Part shown: in pieces, positions 10,159 through 17,741 of the stretch
How positions within the stretch are numbered: position 1 is the first letter of the stretch
How the letters are laid out: each line of letters starts with the position of its first letter
Origin: Prochlorothrix sp035285005
GTDB lineage: Bacteria > Cyanobacteriota > Cyanobacteriia > Prochlorotrichales > Prochlorotrichaceae
Direction: 5' to 3'
DNA length: 64,000 bases
NCBI GenBank assembly: GCA_035285005.1
Contig: JAYKIB010000093.1
Location: 1 to 64,000, forward strand
Notes under the pieces: model-generated
Seen by the model: the letters and a program-made list of their open reading frames with translations, nothing else
The model's database searches: none
Told to the model about the DNA's origin: nothing
Made by a program: the position numbers and the translations under genes

Positions 10159-10352
10159 ATCCTCTCTATCCTACAGTTTCTCGCAGATTCAACTGTTCCC
10201 GATCGACCACCCAGAAGCCTTAAAATCCTAGCTAAGCGACCAATGGCAGCCGCCCAGGGGTGTTTATCGCCTTTTACCGCATCTTGCAGAGGTAGACGAA
10301 CAGCGCGATACCATCCCCCCCGATCCCATCACTCCCCATCATCGCTCCTTCA

Positions 10353-11276
10353 ATGGCAGACCCCATGCTGACGGCTCATAATCTTTGGAAAACCTATGAC
10401 GATCGCACCGTAGTGGAAGCCATCCACTTTACGTTGGCAGCGGGGGAAGTCCTCGGTCTGCTCGGTCCCAACGGGGCCGGGAAAACCACCACCGTAGGAA
10501 TGTGCTATGGACAAGTGCTACCCACTCAAGGCCATGTACAGTTTAATCAATGGCGTATTCCCCAGCACAGTAAGCAAGCTCGCTCTAAAATGGGCATTGT
10601 CATCCAGGAAGACAATCTAGACCCCGATTTCACAGTTTTCCAGAATCTTGCCTACTTTGCCCATCACTACGGTATTCGTGGGGCAGCAGCACGACAGCGG
10701 GCGGGAGAACTCCTAGCCCAAGTCAACCTGGAAGCGGTGGGAAAGAACGCAGTGGATACGCTATCCGGTGGCATGAAACGGCGGTTAGTCTTGGCCCGTG
10801 CCCTAGTGAATCGCCCCCAGGTTGTTTTTTTAGATGAACCGACCACGGGGTTGGATCCCGATGCGCGGCAGGACTTCTGGCAATTGGTGATCCAACTGCG
10901 ACGGGAGGGTTGTGGCGTGGTGCTGACAACCCATTACATGGATGAGGCACAACGGCTATGCGATCGACTGCTATTGATGCAGCAGGGGCGTGTGATGGAT
11001 GAGGGGAAACCCGACGTGTTAATTCAGCGGACGATCGGGCGCGAGGTGGCGGAAGTGGAGGGACTGGAGGAAGCCCAGGTGGTAGCGATCGGCCAGCGGT
11101 TTCAGGTGTGGTGGCGACGGTTTGGTCACGGTTATGTGGTGGCACTACCGGAGGAGACAGGGACGGAGGTGTGGCACACCCTAGAGGCAACCCAGGCCCC
11201 CCGTTTAACGCGACGTTTGGCCAATCTGGAGGATGTTTTCCTGCGCCTGACGGGAACAGATTTGGGATCAGATTGA
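10353..11276 (+). CDS. ABC transporter ATP-binding protein (ABC-2 type), orphan
   Basis: The 307-residue ATPase shows Walker A GPNGAGKTT, Q-loop IVIQEDNLD, signature LSGGMKRR, Walker B VVFLDEPTTGLDP and the H-loop TTHYMDEA. The LSGGM signature and the TGLDPDARQDFW block are typical of the DrrA/NodI/CcmA-like exporters that pair with ABC-2 permeases. The C-terminal 90 residues form the usual regulatory extension. No permease gene is adjacent, since the next gene downstream is on the other strand, so the partner must be elsewhere. The substrate cannot be deduced. Start choice lies between codons 1 and 5 (MADPMLTAHNL). A truncated F1 repeat lies in the short convergent gap. Confidence 0.9.
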   Translation: MADPMLTAHNLWKTYDDRTVVEAIHFTLAAGEVLGLLGPNGAGKTTTVGMCYGQVLPTQGHVQFNQWRIPQHSKQARSKMGIVIQEDNLDPDFTVFQNLAYFAHHYGIRGAAARQRAGELLAQVNLEAVGKNAVDTLSGGMKRRLVLARALVNRPQVVFLDEPTTGLDPDARQDFWQLVIQLRREGCGVVLTTHYMDEAQRLCDRLLLMQQGRVMDEGKPDVLIQRTIGREVAEVEGLEEAQVVAIGQRFQVWWRRFGHGYVVALPEETGTEVWHTLEATQAPRLTRRLANLEDVFLRLTGTDLGSD

Positions 11277-11323
11277 GCCGACATTCCGCAGCTTCCCCAG
11301 CACACAGCACAAGTTCCACAGAA

Positions 11324-11374
11324 TAAGGGTTGGGTTGTGCGGCTTCGCCGCGCAACCCAATTCATCGAGGTGCC
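11324..11374. repeat. F1 repeat, truncated, abutting a stop codon
   Basis: Only the hairpin (GGGTTGTGCGGCTTCGCCGC.GCAACCC) and one end (ATTCATCGAGGTGCCC-like) remain. The end directly touches the stop codon of the adenylate cyclase gene at 11375-11377. It lies between two convergent genes, where its hairpin could act as a bidirectional terminator. Confidence 0.7.
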
Positions 11375-14300
11375 CTAGCGATTGAGTAACCAATAGGTAT
11401 TCATCCACCCCTTCCCTTTCACATAAATAGGACGGCGGCGCTGAAACTCGTATTTATCCTTGAGGCGCAGATAAGTAGCCTCAGACACTTGAATCCGACC
11501 TGGTTTACCGGAAGACTCCATACGAGAAGCCACATTAACCGTATCTCCCCATAGATTATAGATAAACTTACGAATCCCAATGACCCCTGCCACGGCCGCT
11601 CCGGTATTGATACCGATGCGCAGTTGCAGCCGATCGCCCCGGGGCGTGGGGTAGTAGCTCATGGTATCGGTCATCGCCAGGGCCATATCCGCGATGACCT
11701 CCGCATGGTCAGGCCGATAGAGGGGCAACCCTGCGGCCACCATATATTCATCCCCCACGGTTTTAATTTTCTCCAATCCAAAGGACTCGGCCAGGGTGTC
11801 AAAGTCTGAGAAAATCTGATTCAGCCAGTGAACCAGGTTTTCGGGGCTAACCTCCGATGAAAACGAGGTAAAGCCAACGATATCAGCAAAAAGCAAGGTC
11901 ACTTCTGAGAAAGACTCAGCGATCGCCCGTTGTTTCTGCTTGAGTTGGGCGGCGATCGGTTGGGGCAAAATATTGAGTAGGAGTCGATCGGACTGGTGTT
12001 GCTCCTGGCGTAGGGCCTCTTCCGCCACTTCCCGCGCCTCTGTCATCGCCAACACATCTCCCACCAACTCCAGCATTTGAATATCCTTACGCCGCCAGCC
12101 CTGGCAACCCTGCGCACGACTCACGCCCAAAAAGCCCACCAGTTGGTCCATGTAGACGAGGGGGACAATGGCGAGGGATTGTGTTTGGAGGGTCTGTAAT
12201 AGCTTTCGCGGGTTTTGAATCGACTCCACGGCAACCGACTCCACAGCAACCGATCCCTGGGGTGGAGACCCAGGGGAAGCTGGCTGGTGCCAAAACCACT
12301 GCTGCTCCCGATGGGTTTGGCAGATCTCCCAGAGCCAATCATGCAATTCTGGCGAAAGACTGGGGAGTAAATCGCCAATGGGCTGAATCAACTCAAATTG
12401 GCTCCACTCCGCTCGAATTCTGAAGGATTTAGACTCCGATTCCGTAGGGTTCCGTGAGGAAAGGACTGAAACGGAGGAACTCAGATGGGGATCGGGAGGA
12501 GAAACGGACGAGCGGTATGGGACTACAGGAGCAGGACGATGGGCTGGATCTGGGACGGTGGCACGGTCCGAGGACCGGGTCGCAGACCGGGGAAGGGTGA
12601 ACGTTCCGGCGGCCAAGGGCCGGAGGCTGGGGGGATCAACAACCGCGAGAAAACAACGATCGCTAGCGGTCAGGTGCCCTAACTGGGCGAGGAGATCGGG
12701 CAACACCCGGTTGAGGGTTTGGGTTTGATCTAAAAGCTGACGCGACACACCCAGCAACAATCGATCGCAGCGACGGTTATAGTCCCGCTGGGCTTCCAGC
12801 TTGCGCTGTTGCGTCACATCCTGGCCCATCCACAGCACCCGAGATTCACCCTGGAGTTCAATGATTTCCGCCGAAAATTCCGCTAATAGTTGCGTTCCTG
12901 ACTTGGTATACAGTGCCACCTGCTCCTGCCGCAGCGTTCCTTGGGCCTGGAGCCGCTCAATAACTTTTTGCCGATCGTCCCGATTCACCCACAGGCCCAC
13001 ATGCAAACTTGAAGCGTTCTGCAAGTCCGCGACGGTATACCCCAATGCCTGGGCAAAGCTGGTATTGACCTCAATAAAATCCCCGGTGTCCAGGGTACTA
13101 ATCGCCATTGGCACCGGCGCTTTCCAAAATGCGGTGGCAAACTTCTCCTCAGACTGTTTAAGCTCCGCAGTGCGGTGATGGACCCGACTTTCGAGGGTGG
13201 CATTGGTCTCGCTCAACGCCGCATTAGTTTGCTGAAGTTCCGCATTGGCAACGGCCAAGGTCTGATTGGTTGCCTCTAGGGTACTGAACGACTGGTGTAG
13301 CTGCTGGGTCATGTGGTTAAAGGCGTGGGTCAACACCCCCAACTCACGACTCCCTCCCCCGGGCACCAGGGTATCCAGATGACCCTGGGCTAGGCGTTGG
13401 CTCGCCTCACTCAGGTCTTGCACCGGAGCAGATAACCAGCGGGCGATCATCACCCCCGCCACCACCATTCCCCCCGTGGCCAACAGGGTTAACAGCAGGG
13501 TCGATCGCACATTGCGATAGAGATGTCCCATGAAATCTGCTTCCGGCACCGCCACCACCACAATCCAATCAATTCCCGGCACCGTCGTCAGGGGGGTAAC
13601 CTGCAAAAACTGCGTTTGGCCCTCAATCACAACGTCATACTGGGCAGCAGTTTGGACCTGCTGCCAGCTGCCCAGACGTTCCTGTAAATAGGTAGTGGAC
13701 TGGCGAATGAGGTCCGTTGGACTATTTTGGGCCAGTAGGCGACGGGGATTCTGCCCCTCGGCATGGCTTTGAAACAGGGCATCTGGGGCAGAAGTAGCAA
13801 TGAGATAGCCGTCCCGATCGAGAATATAAACTTCTCCGGTTTTACCCACCTCTAAACGTGCTAAAAAGCGACTGATATCCGCAAGGGTCAGGGAAACTCC
13901 TAGCACACCCTGGAATTCACCCTCTGGATCATAGGCCCGTTGGGCCGCATCAATGGACAATTGATTTTGGGAGCCGACCCAGGTATAAACCGGGCTCCAG
14001 GTGGGGGCAGCTGTGTTGAGGGCCGCTTGGTACCAGGGACGGGTCCGCACATCCACCTTGGGCAAAACCTGGGGGGGCATAATCAGCGCCCCGGTGCTGT
14101 CGGTGCTGTACTCATGGAGCTGTCCCTGGGTACTGTCATCAGAAAGACCGATCACAAGCTCTCCGCTGGGCTTACGCTCCACACCAACGATATCTCCCGT
14201 TGAAGTCCCAAAATAGAGATAGCTCACCTCTGGAAATTGCTGACTTTGCTGCCAAAAGTGGCGGTGTAGAGTCTCAAAGGCTTGGCTATCGAGGGTACCC

Positions 14301-14647
14301 AGGCGCATAGCATCGGCATTGACCTGGTTAATCACCTGGGGCAAGGTCAGGTAGCTCTCAAGGCGTTGCAGGGTATGGGCGGTGACTTCGGTACGCAGTT
14401 GGCGGGTAATGTCAGCCACAGCCCGCTGACCCGTGCGAAAGGAGAGGTAGCCCACGATCGCTTCAACAGCCAAAATCTGGACCACAAAGGGAATAATCAG
14501 GATCGTGCGCAGGGGCAACCGACCCGTCAGACGATGGAGGGACATGAGGCGGCGGATCACAGGCGTGGGGGGCGATCGGGTGAGGGAGGGCGATATGGCG
14601 GCGAATCCTAGGATGAGGCTGAATAGACTCCGCCAGAGGAGGAACAT
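11375..14647 (-). CDS. Class III adenylate cyclase with extracellular sensor, HAMP, PAS and GAF domains
   Basis: A 1090-residue membrane receptor that should make cAMP in response to an outside ligand. Order: TM helix (about 45-70), large periplasmic double-Cache domain (to about 370, with DVRTRPWYQAA), second TM, HAMP (about 390-445), coiled coil, PAS (about 500-620), GAF-like (about 635-870) and cyclase domain (about 905-1085). The cyclase has metal-binding FADIVGFT, KIKTVGDEYM, and NLWGDTVNVASRME. The Lys before TVGD and the Asp in WGDTVN specify ATP rather than GTP, and the Asn and Arg of NVASR are kept, so it should be active. MSLHRLTGRLPLRTILII at codon 35 (14545) is a likelier start than 14647. 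The GAF domain carries a Ser/Arg/Pro-rich insertion. Confidence 0.93.
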   Translation of the reverse strand: MFLLWRSLFSLILGFAAISPSLTRSPPTPVIRRLMSLHRLTGRLPLRTILIIPFVVQILAVEAIVGYLSFRTGQRAVADITRQLRTEVTAHTLQRLESYLTLPQVINQVNADAMRLGTLDSQAFETLHRHFWQQSQQFPEVSYLYFGTSTGDIVGVERKPSGELVIGLSDDSTQGQLHEYSTDSTGALIMPPQVLPKVDVRTRPWYQAALNTAAPTWSPVYTWVGSQNQLSIDAAQRAYDPEGEFQGVLGVSLTLADISRFLARLEVGKTGEVYILDRDGYLIATSAPDALFQSHAEGQNPRRLLAQNSPTDLIRQSTTYLQERLGSWQQVQTAAQYDVVIEGQTQFLQVTPLTTVPGIDWIVVVAVPEADFMGHLYRNVRSTLLLTLLATGGMVVAGVMIARWLSAPVQDLSEASQRLAQGHLDTLVPGGGSRELGVLTHAFNHMTQQLHQSFSTLEATNQTLAVANAELQQTNAALSETNATLESRVHHRTAELKQSEEKFATAFWKAPVPMAISTLDTGDFIEVNTSFAQALGYTVADLQNASSLHVGLWVNRDDRQKVIERLQAQGTLRQEQVALYTKSGTQLLAEFSAEIIELQGESRVLWMGQDVTQQRKLEAQRDYNRRCDRLLLGVSRQLLDQTQTLNRVLPDLLAQLGHLTASDRCFLAVVDPPSLRPLAAGTFTLPRSATRSSDRATVPDPAHRPAPVVPYRSSVSPPDPHLSSSVSVLSSRNPTESESKSFRIRAEWSQFELIQPIGDLLPSLSPELHDWLWEICQTHREQQWFWHQPASPGSPPQGSVAVESVAVESIQNPRKLLQTLQTQSLAIVPLVYMDQLVGFLGVSRAQGCQGWRRKDIQMLELVGDVLAMTEAREVAEEALRQEQHQSDRLLLNILPQPIAAQLKQKQRAIAESFSEVTLLFADIVGFTSFSSEVSPENLVHWLNQIFSDFDTLAESFGLEKIKTVGDEYMVAAGLPLYRPDHAEVIADMALAMTDTMSYYPTPRGDRLQLRIGINTGAAVAGVIGIRKFIYNLWGDTVNVASRMESSGKPGRIQVSEATYLRLKDKYEFQRRRPIYVKGKGWMNTYWLLNR

Positions 14648-14852
14648 CTCAATCCCTGGACCTCATACAACCAAGAACGACCCTAGTCGGAGGTGGTGTG
14701 TTTTGGCGTTGGGGCAACCTAGGGAGGAGTATAGGGGAAGTATAACGGATCCGCCCGATCCCAAGGGATCGGTCTGGCGAGAATTGCAGGGAGCGTCGAT
14801 CCACGGTGAAATTCGGGCGATAATGGCAACGCACCTGTGAAGGCTGGAACCA

Positions 14853-15764
14853 ATGTCCGTCTCAATTATTATTCCCACGCTGAATGAGGCCACCTGTCTC
14901 AGAGCAACGTTGTGTATGCTGCGCAGTTTGGACCCGTCTCCCTTGGAAATCATCCTGAGTGATGGGGGCAGCGAAGATGGAACCGTGGCGATCGGGATTG
15001 AAGAACTTGGCAGCCAGATCATCGAACTGGAGAACAGCGCAGTAGGACCGGGCGAAACGACCGAGACTGGGGCCAAGGCGATCGAAATCAGCACGATTGC
15101 GACAGCCCCCCGCATTTCCCCAACCATCGGCCATGGCACCATTGAGGCCCCAGTTCTTCCCCCGAATCTCCCTGGGGAAACGGGATTCATCCGTATTCTC
15201 CAGACCACACCAGCCCAACGGGCGCGACAAATGAATCGGGGCGCTCAAGTGGCCCGGGGGACAATTCTCTGTTTTCTCCATGCAGATACCCAAGTCCCCC
15301 CGGATCTAGTCACCCTATTGGAAACAACTTTACAGGATCCCGAGACCGCCGCTGTGGGCTTCATTTCCTTAATGAGTGGTCCCTTAACAACCCGTTGGGG
15401 CATTTCCTTCCATAATTATCTCAAAACCTACTATGCAGCGCTTCTGTTTTATCCTTGGGCCTTCTTTTCCAAAGGGTTACGCATCCTCTTTGGGGACCAG
15501 GTGATTGCCTGTCGCACGCGAGAGTTCGATCGATGTGGCGGATTTGATTCGTCCCTGGCAATTATGGAGGATGCGGACCTCTGTTTGCGTTTAAATGACT
15601 ACGGGCGCATTCGGATGTTAAACCGGGTGGTCCAGTCCTCCGATCGACGGGTGGCCCACTGGGGACCGTGGAAGGCAAATTTCCTATATTTAGCGATCGG
15701 GATTCTCTGGGGCCTAGGGGTCGATTCCCACTATTTGAAGCAATTTTATCAGGATATTCGCTGA
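14853..15764 (+). CDS. Family 2 glycosyltransferase with internal insertion
   Basis: A GT-A fold transferase starting MSVSIIIPTLNEA, with the DxD-like segment CFLHADTQVP, the acceptor region FGDQVIACRTREFDRCGGF and MEDADLCLRLNDYGRI. It belongs to the TIGR04283-like group of small cyanobacterial glycosyltransferases; the sugar and acceptor are unknown. Between LSDGGSEDGTVAIGIEELG and RARQMNRGAQVARG there are about 60 extra residues (roughly 55-115), rich in Thr, Ile and Pro and without clear fold; close relatives usually pass through this region in about 20 residues. The reading frame stays open, so this is an insertion, not a frameshift. The 3' end overlaps the convergent DUF547 gene by 16 bases. 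Confidence 0.88.
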   Translation: MSVSIIIPTLNEATCLRATLCMLRSLDPSPLEIILSDGGSEDGTVAIGIEELGSQIIELENSAVGPGETTETGAKAIEISTIATAPRISPTIGHGTIEAPVLPPNLPGETGFIRILQTTPAQRARQMNRGAQVARGTILCFLHADTQVPPDLVTLLETTLQDPETAAVGFISLMSGPLTTRWGISFHNYLKTYYAALLFYPWAFFSKGLRILFGDQVIACRTREFDRCGGFDSSLAIMEDADLCLRLNDYGRIRMLNRVVQSSDRRVAHWGPWKANFLYLAIGILWGLGVDSHYLKQFYQDIR

Positions 15765-16477
15765 TTGAGACCCCAATCATAGGGTAGATAGCGAATACTC
15801 AGGGTCTGGAGTGAGGTCCCAGGAAGTTGTAAATAGGGCTGGAGGTAGGCAATCACAGAGCCGGCAGCAGCTTCAAAGTCCCGGCGATACCAGCGAAAAA
15901 TGGGACTCAGGTGAAGTTGATGCCGCGTAGGATCGTACAGGACCTTGCTGGGATTGTGGATAAAACGATCGGCTTCCTCCGACAACTGACTTTGGACCCG
16001 TTCCGGTGTGTAGGCTTGGGAGCGCAGCCAGGGACAGCCCACGGAGGCGCACACGAGGGCAAAGTGAAGACGCGGATCGGGATAGTGAGGGCGGAGGATA
16101 CCATGCTCGATCTGGTTGAGGCTATAGGTTCGATCGCCCGATCGCCAGCGAGGTTTCTGGAAAAATCGAAGAAATTGGATAAAATCAGGAATCCCCAGGA
16201 CCTTAGGAAAGATCGAGGCGATCGGGTACTGGTCGAGGACCGCTTGGATTGTCAAGGCATTATAAAGATTGATCCAAAAAGCAAGTGCTTGATCTGGCGT
16301 TAACTCCCCATGATTCACCTGGGATTGGGCTAGGATCCAAGCAGCAAGCGGCTCTTGATCCCGGTTCTGCCACGTTGCATACGCTACACGCCCCGCCCTA
16401 ACATAGCGCCCTAGGAGTTGATCCCAGACCCTAACGTCTAAATCACAGGTTTTTTGAGGTTCAAAGTCGGTAGTCAT
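15749..16477 (-). CDS. DUF547 domain-containing protein
   Basis: 242 residues. The DUF547 core is recognisable from QALAFWINLYNALTIQAVLDQYP, through DIEHGIL-like NQIEHGILRPHYPDPRLHFALVCASVGCP, to ADRFIHNPSKV. The family is widespread, with a Cys/His arrangement (VCASVGCP) resembling a papain-like fold; its biochemical role is not established. There is no signal peptide. Its ATG (complement at 16475-16477) shares bases with the ATG of the divergent rhodanese gene at 16476, so one of the two starts is probably further inside its gene. The 3' end overlaps the glycosyltransferase gene. Confidence 0.88.
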   Translation of the reverse strand: MTTDFEPQKTCDLDVRVWDQLLGRYVRAGRVAYATWQNRDQEPLAAWILAQSQVNHGELTPDQALAFWINLYNALTIQAVLDQYPIASIFPKVLGIPDFIQFLRFFQKPRWRSGDRTYSLNQIEHGILRPHYPDPRLHFALVCASVGCPWLRSQAYTPERVQSQLSEEADRFIHNPSKVLYDPTRHQLHLSPIFRWYRRDFEAAAGSVIAYLQPYLQLPGTSLQTLSIRYLPYDWGLNQRIS

Positions 16478-17015
16478 GCAACAGTTACTCTGGCATTCCC
16501 TAGACGTTTGGCTATCACAGTATTTCCCGGATGTGGAGCCGATAACGGTCCCAGTGCTGCATCAGTGGCTCGCTCAGGCCCCCGATCGGGATCAAGCCTT
16601 ACCGCTACTCCTGGATGCCCGCACTCCCGCAGAGTACCACATCAGCCATCTGCCAGCAGCCCAACTGCTCCCCCCAGCGTGGGACCACCCAGATAGGAAT
16701 CATCCAGATGGGAATCATCCAGATGGGAATCATCCAGCGGCCAGTCCGTTCCCCAAGGGGAACGATCGCGATCGACCGGTGGTGGTGTATTGCTCGATCG
16801 GCTATCGATCGGCCATCGCAGCCCAAAAGCTCAAATCTGCCGGTTTCAGCCAAGTTTTTAACCTCAGCGGCTCCCTATTTTCCTGGGCTGCCCAGGGCTA
16901 CCCCCTTTACCGGGGTACGCAACCGGTGTTAGATCTACACCCCTACCACTGGACTTGGGCGATGCTATTGGGTTCGATCGTGCCCCAGGTGCAGTTGCGT
17001 TACACCCTGGAGTGA
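16476..17015 (+). CDS. Rhodanese-like domain protein
   Basis: A 179-residue single rhodanese domain. It shows the substrate-loop start LLLDARTPAEYHISHLPAA and the active-site loop YCSIGYRSA, with the catalytic Cys of the six-residue loop present, so sulfur-transfer activity is plausible. Between the two, a near-exact 15-bp unit repeated three times (16689-16737) encodes His-Pro-Asp-Gly/Arg-Asn steps, giving a His/Asn/Pro-rich loop not usual for the fold. After the domain, HPYHWTWAMLLGSIVPQV is a hydrophobic tail that could touch the membrane. The start codon overlaps that of the divergent DUF547 gene. The methyltransferase gene follows after only 8 bases, suggesting co-transcription. Confidence 0.88.
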   Translation: MQQLLWHSLDVWLSQYFPDVEPITVPVLHQWLAQAPDRDQALPLLLDARTPAEYHISHLPAAQLLPPAWDHPDRNHPDGNHPDGNHPAASPFPKGNDRDRPVVVYCSIGYRSAIAAQKLKSAGFSQVFNLSGSLFSWAAQGYPLYRGTQPVLDLHPYHWTWAMLLGSIVPQVQLRYTLE

Positions 17016-17023
17016 TTATTGTG

Positions 17024-17629
17024 ATGGCGCTGACTCAGTTCAAAAATACGCCCTTTTGGGGCAGACTCGTTCTCCCTCTGTGGCAGTGGGATGCCCAGGA
17101 AAAATTTAGGCGGTTACAGCCTTTTCTCAAATCTGAAGCAAAGATCCTAGAAATTGGCAGTGGTCTCGGCAGCGTTACCTCCCATTTTCGACAGCAGGGC
17201 TTGCAGATCACCCCCGTGGATATTGCCGATGCCAGTCTTCTGCCAGGGACTACACCACAGATTTACGATGGGGGGTGCTTGCCCTTCACCGATCGAAGTT
17301 TCGACACCGTACTCCTGCTCACAGTGCTACACCACATTGCAGATCCCATTCAAACCATAGGAGAAGCCCAGCGAGTTGGTAATACAGTTCTGATTATTGA
17401 AGATATTTACACAAATCCAGTCCAAAAGTATTTAACCTACGGGGTCGATAGCCTCATGAATCTAGAATTCCGGGATCATCCCCACAGCAATCACACCGAT
17501 GCAGAGTGGCAGTCAATTTTCCAAAATTTAGGTTTAGAGTTAATCTATACCGAGAGTTATGCCTTTGTCGGGTTCTTTCGCCAGGTTATCTACGTCCTAC
17601 GGTCTCCACAGCAGCCAAACTCTAATTAA
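17024..17629 (+). CDS. SAM-dependent methyltransferase (class I)
   Basis: 201 residues from MALTQFKNTPFWGR. The Rossmann motif I is KILEIGSGLGSVTSHF, motif II ITPVDIAD, and the post-core FDTVLLLTVLHHIADP and VLIIEDIY follow. It is of the Methyltransf_11 type. The substrate is unknown. I chose the ATG at 17024 because an upstream in-frame ATG at 16955 would overlap the rhodanese gene by 60 bases and add residues with no similarity to the fold. It lies 8 bases after the rhodanese stop and is probably in the same transcript. The gene ends shortly before an F1 repeat that separates it from convergent uvrC. Confidence 0.85.
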   Translation: MALTQFKNTPFWGRLVLPLWQWDAQEKFRRLQPFLKSEAKILEIGSGLGSVTSHFRQQGLQITPVDIADASLLPGTTPQIYDGGCLPFTDRSFDTVLLLTVLHHIADPIQTIGEAQRVGNTVLIIEDIYTNPVQKYLTYGVDSLMNLEFRDHPHSNHTDAEWQSIFQNLGLELIYTESYAFVGFFRQVIYVLRSPQQPNSN

Positions 17630-17642
17630 CTGACATGGGATA

Positions 17643-17741
17643 GGGCACCTCGTTCATTGAGTTGGGCGGCGAAGCCGCCCAACTCAATCCTGATTCTGAC
17701 CTGGGTCACTGGGCAAGAACTTTGATTTTTCGAGGTACCCC
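17643..17741. repeat. F1 repeat, intact, abutting the uvrC stop
   Basis: Starts GGGCACCTCGTTCATTG, has hairpin GAGTTGGGCGGCGAAGCCGC.CCAACTC, and ends GATTTTTCGAGGTACCC. This is the second end type (GGTCACTGGGCAAGAACTTTG). Its end touches the uvrC stop codon at 17742. It sits between convergent genes. Confidence 0.85.

Noticed and set aside
10723..11355. 210-codon minus-strand frame opposite the ABC ATPase gene
   Set aside because: The opposite strand encodes a complete ATPase with all motifs. The antisense product is Pro/Ala-rich without family features and starts in an F1 repeat.
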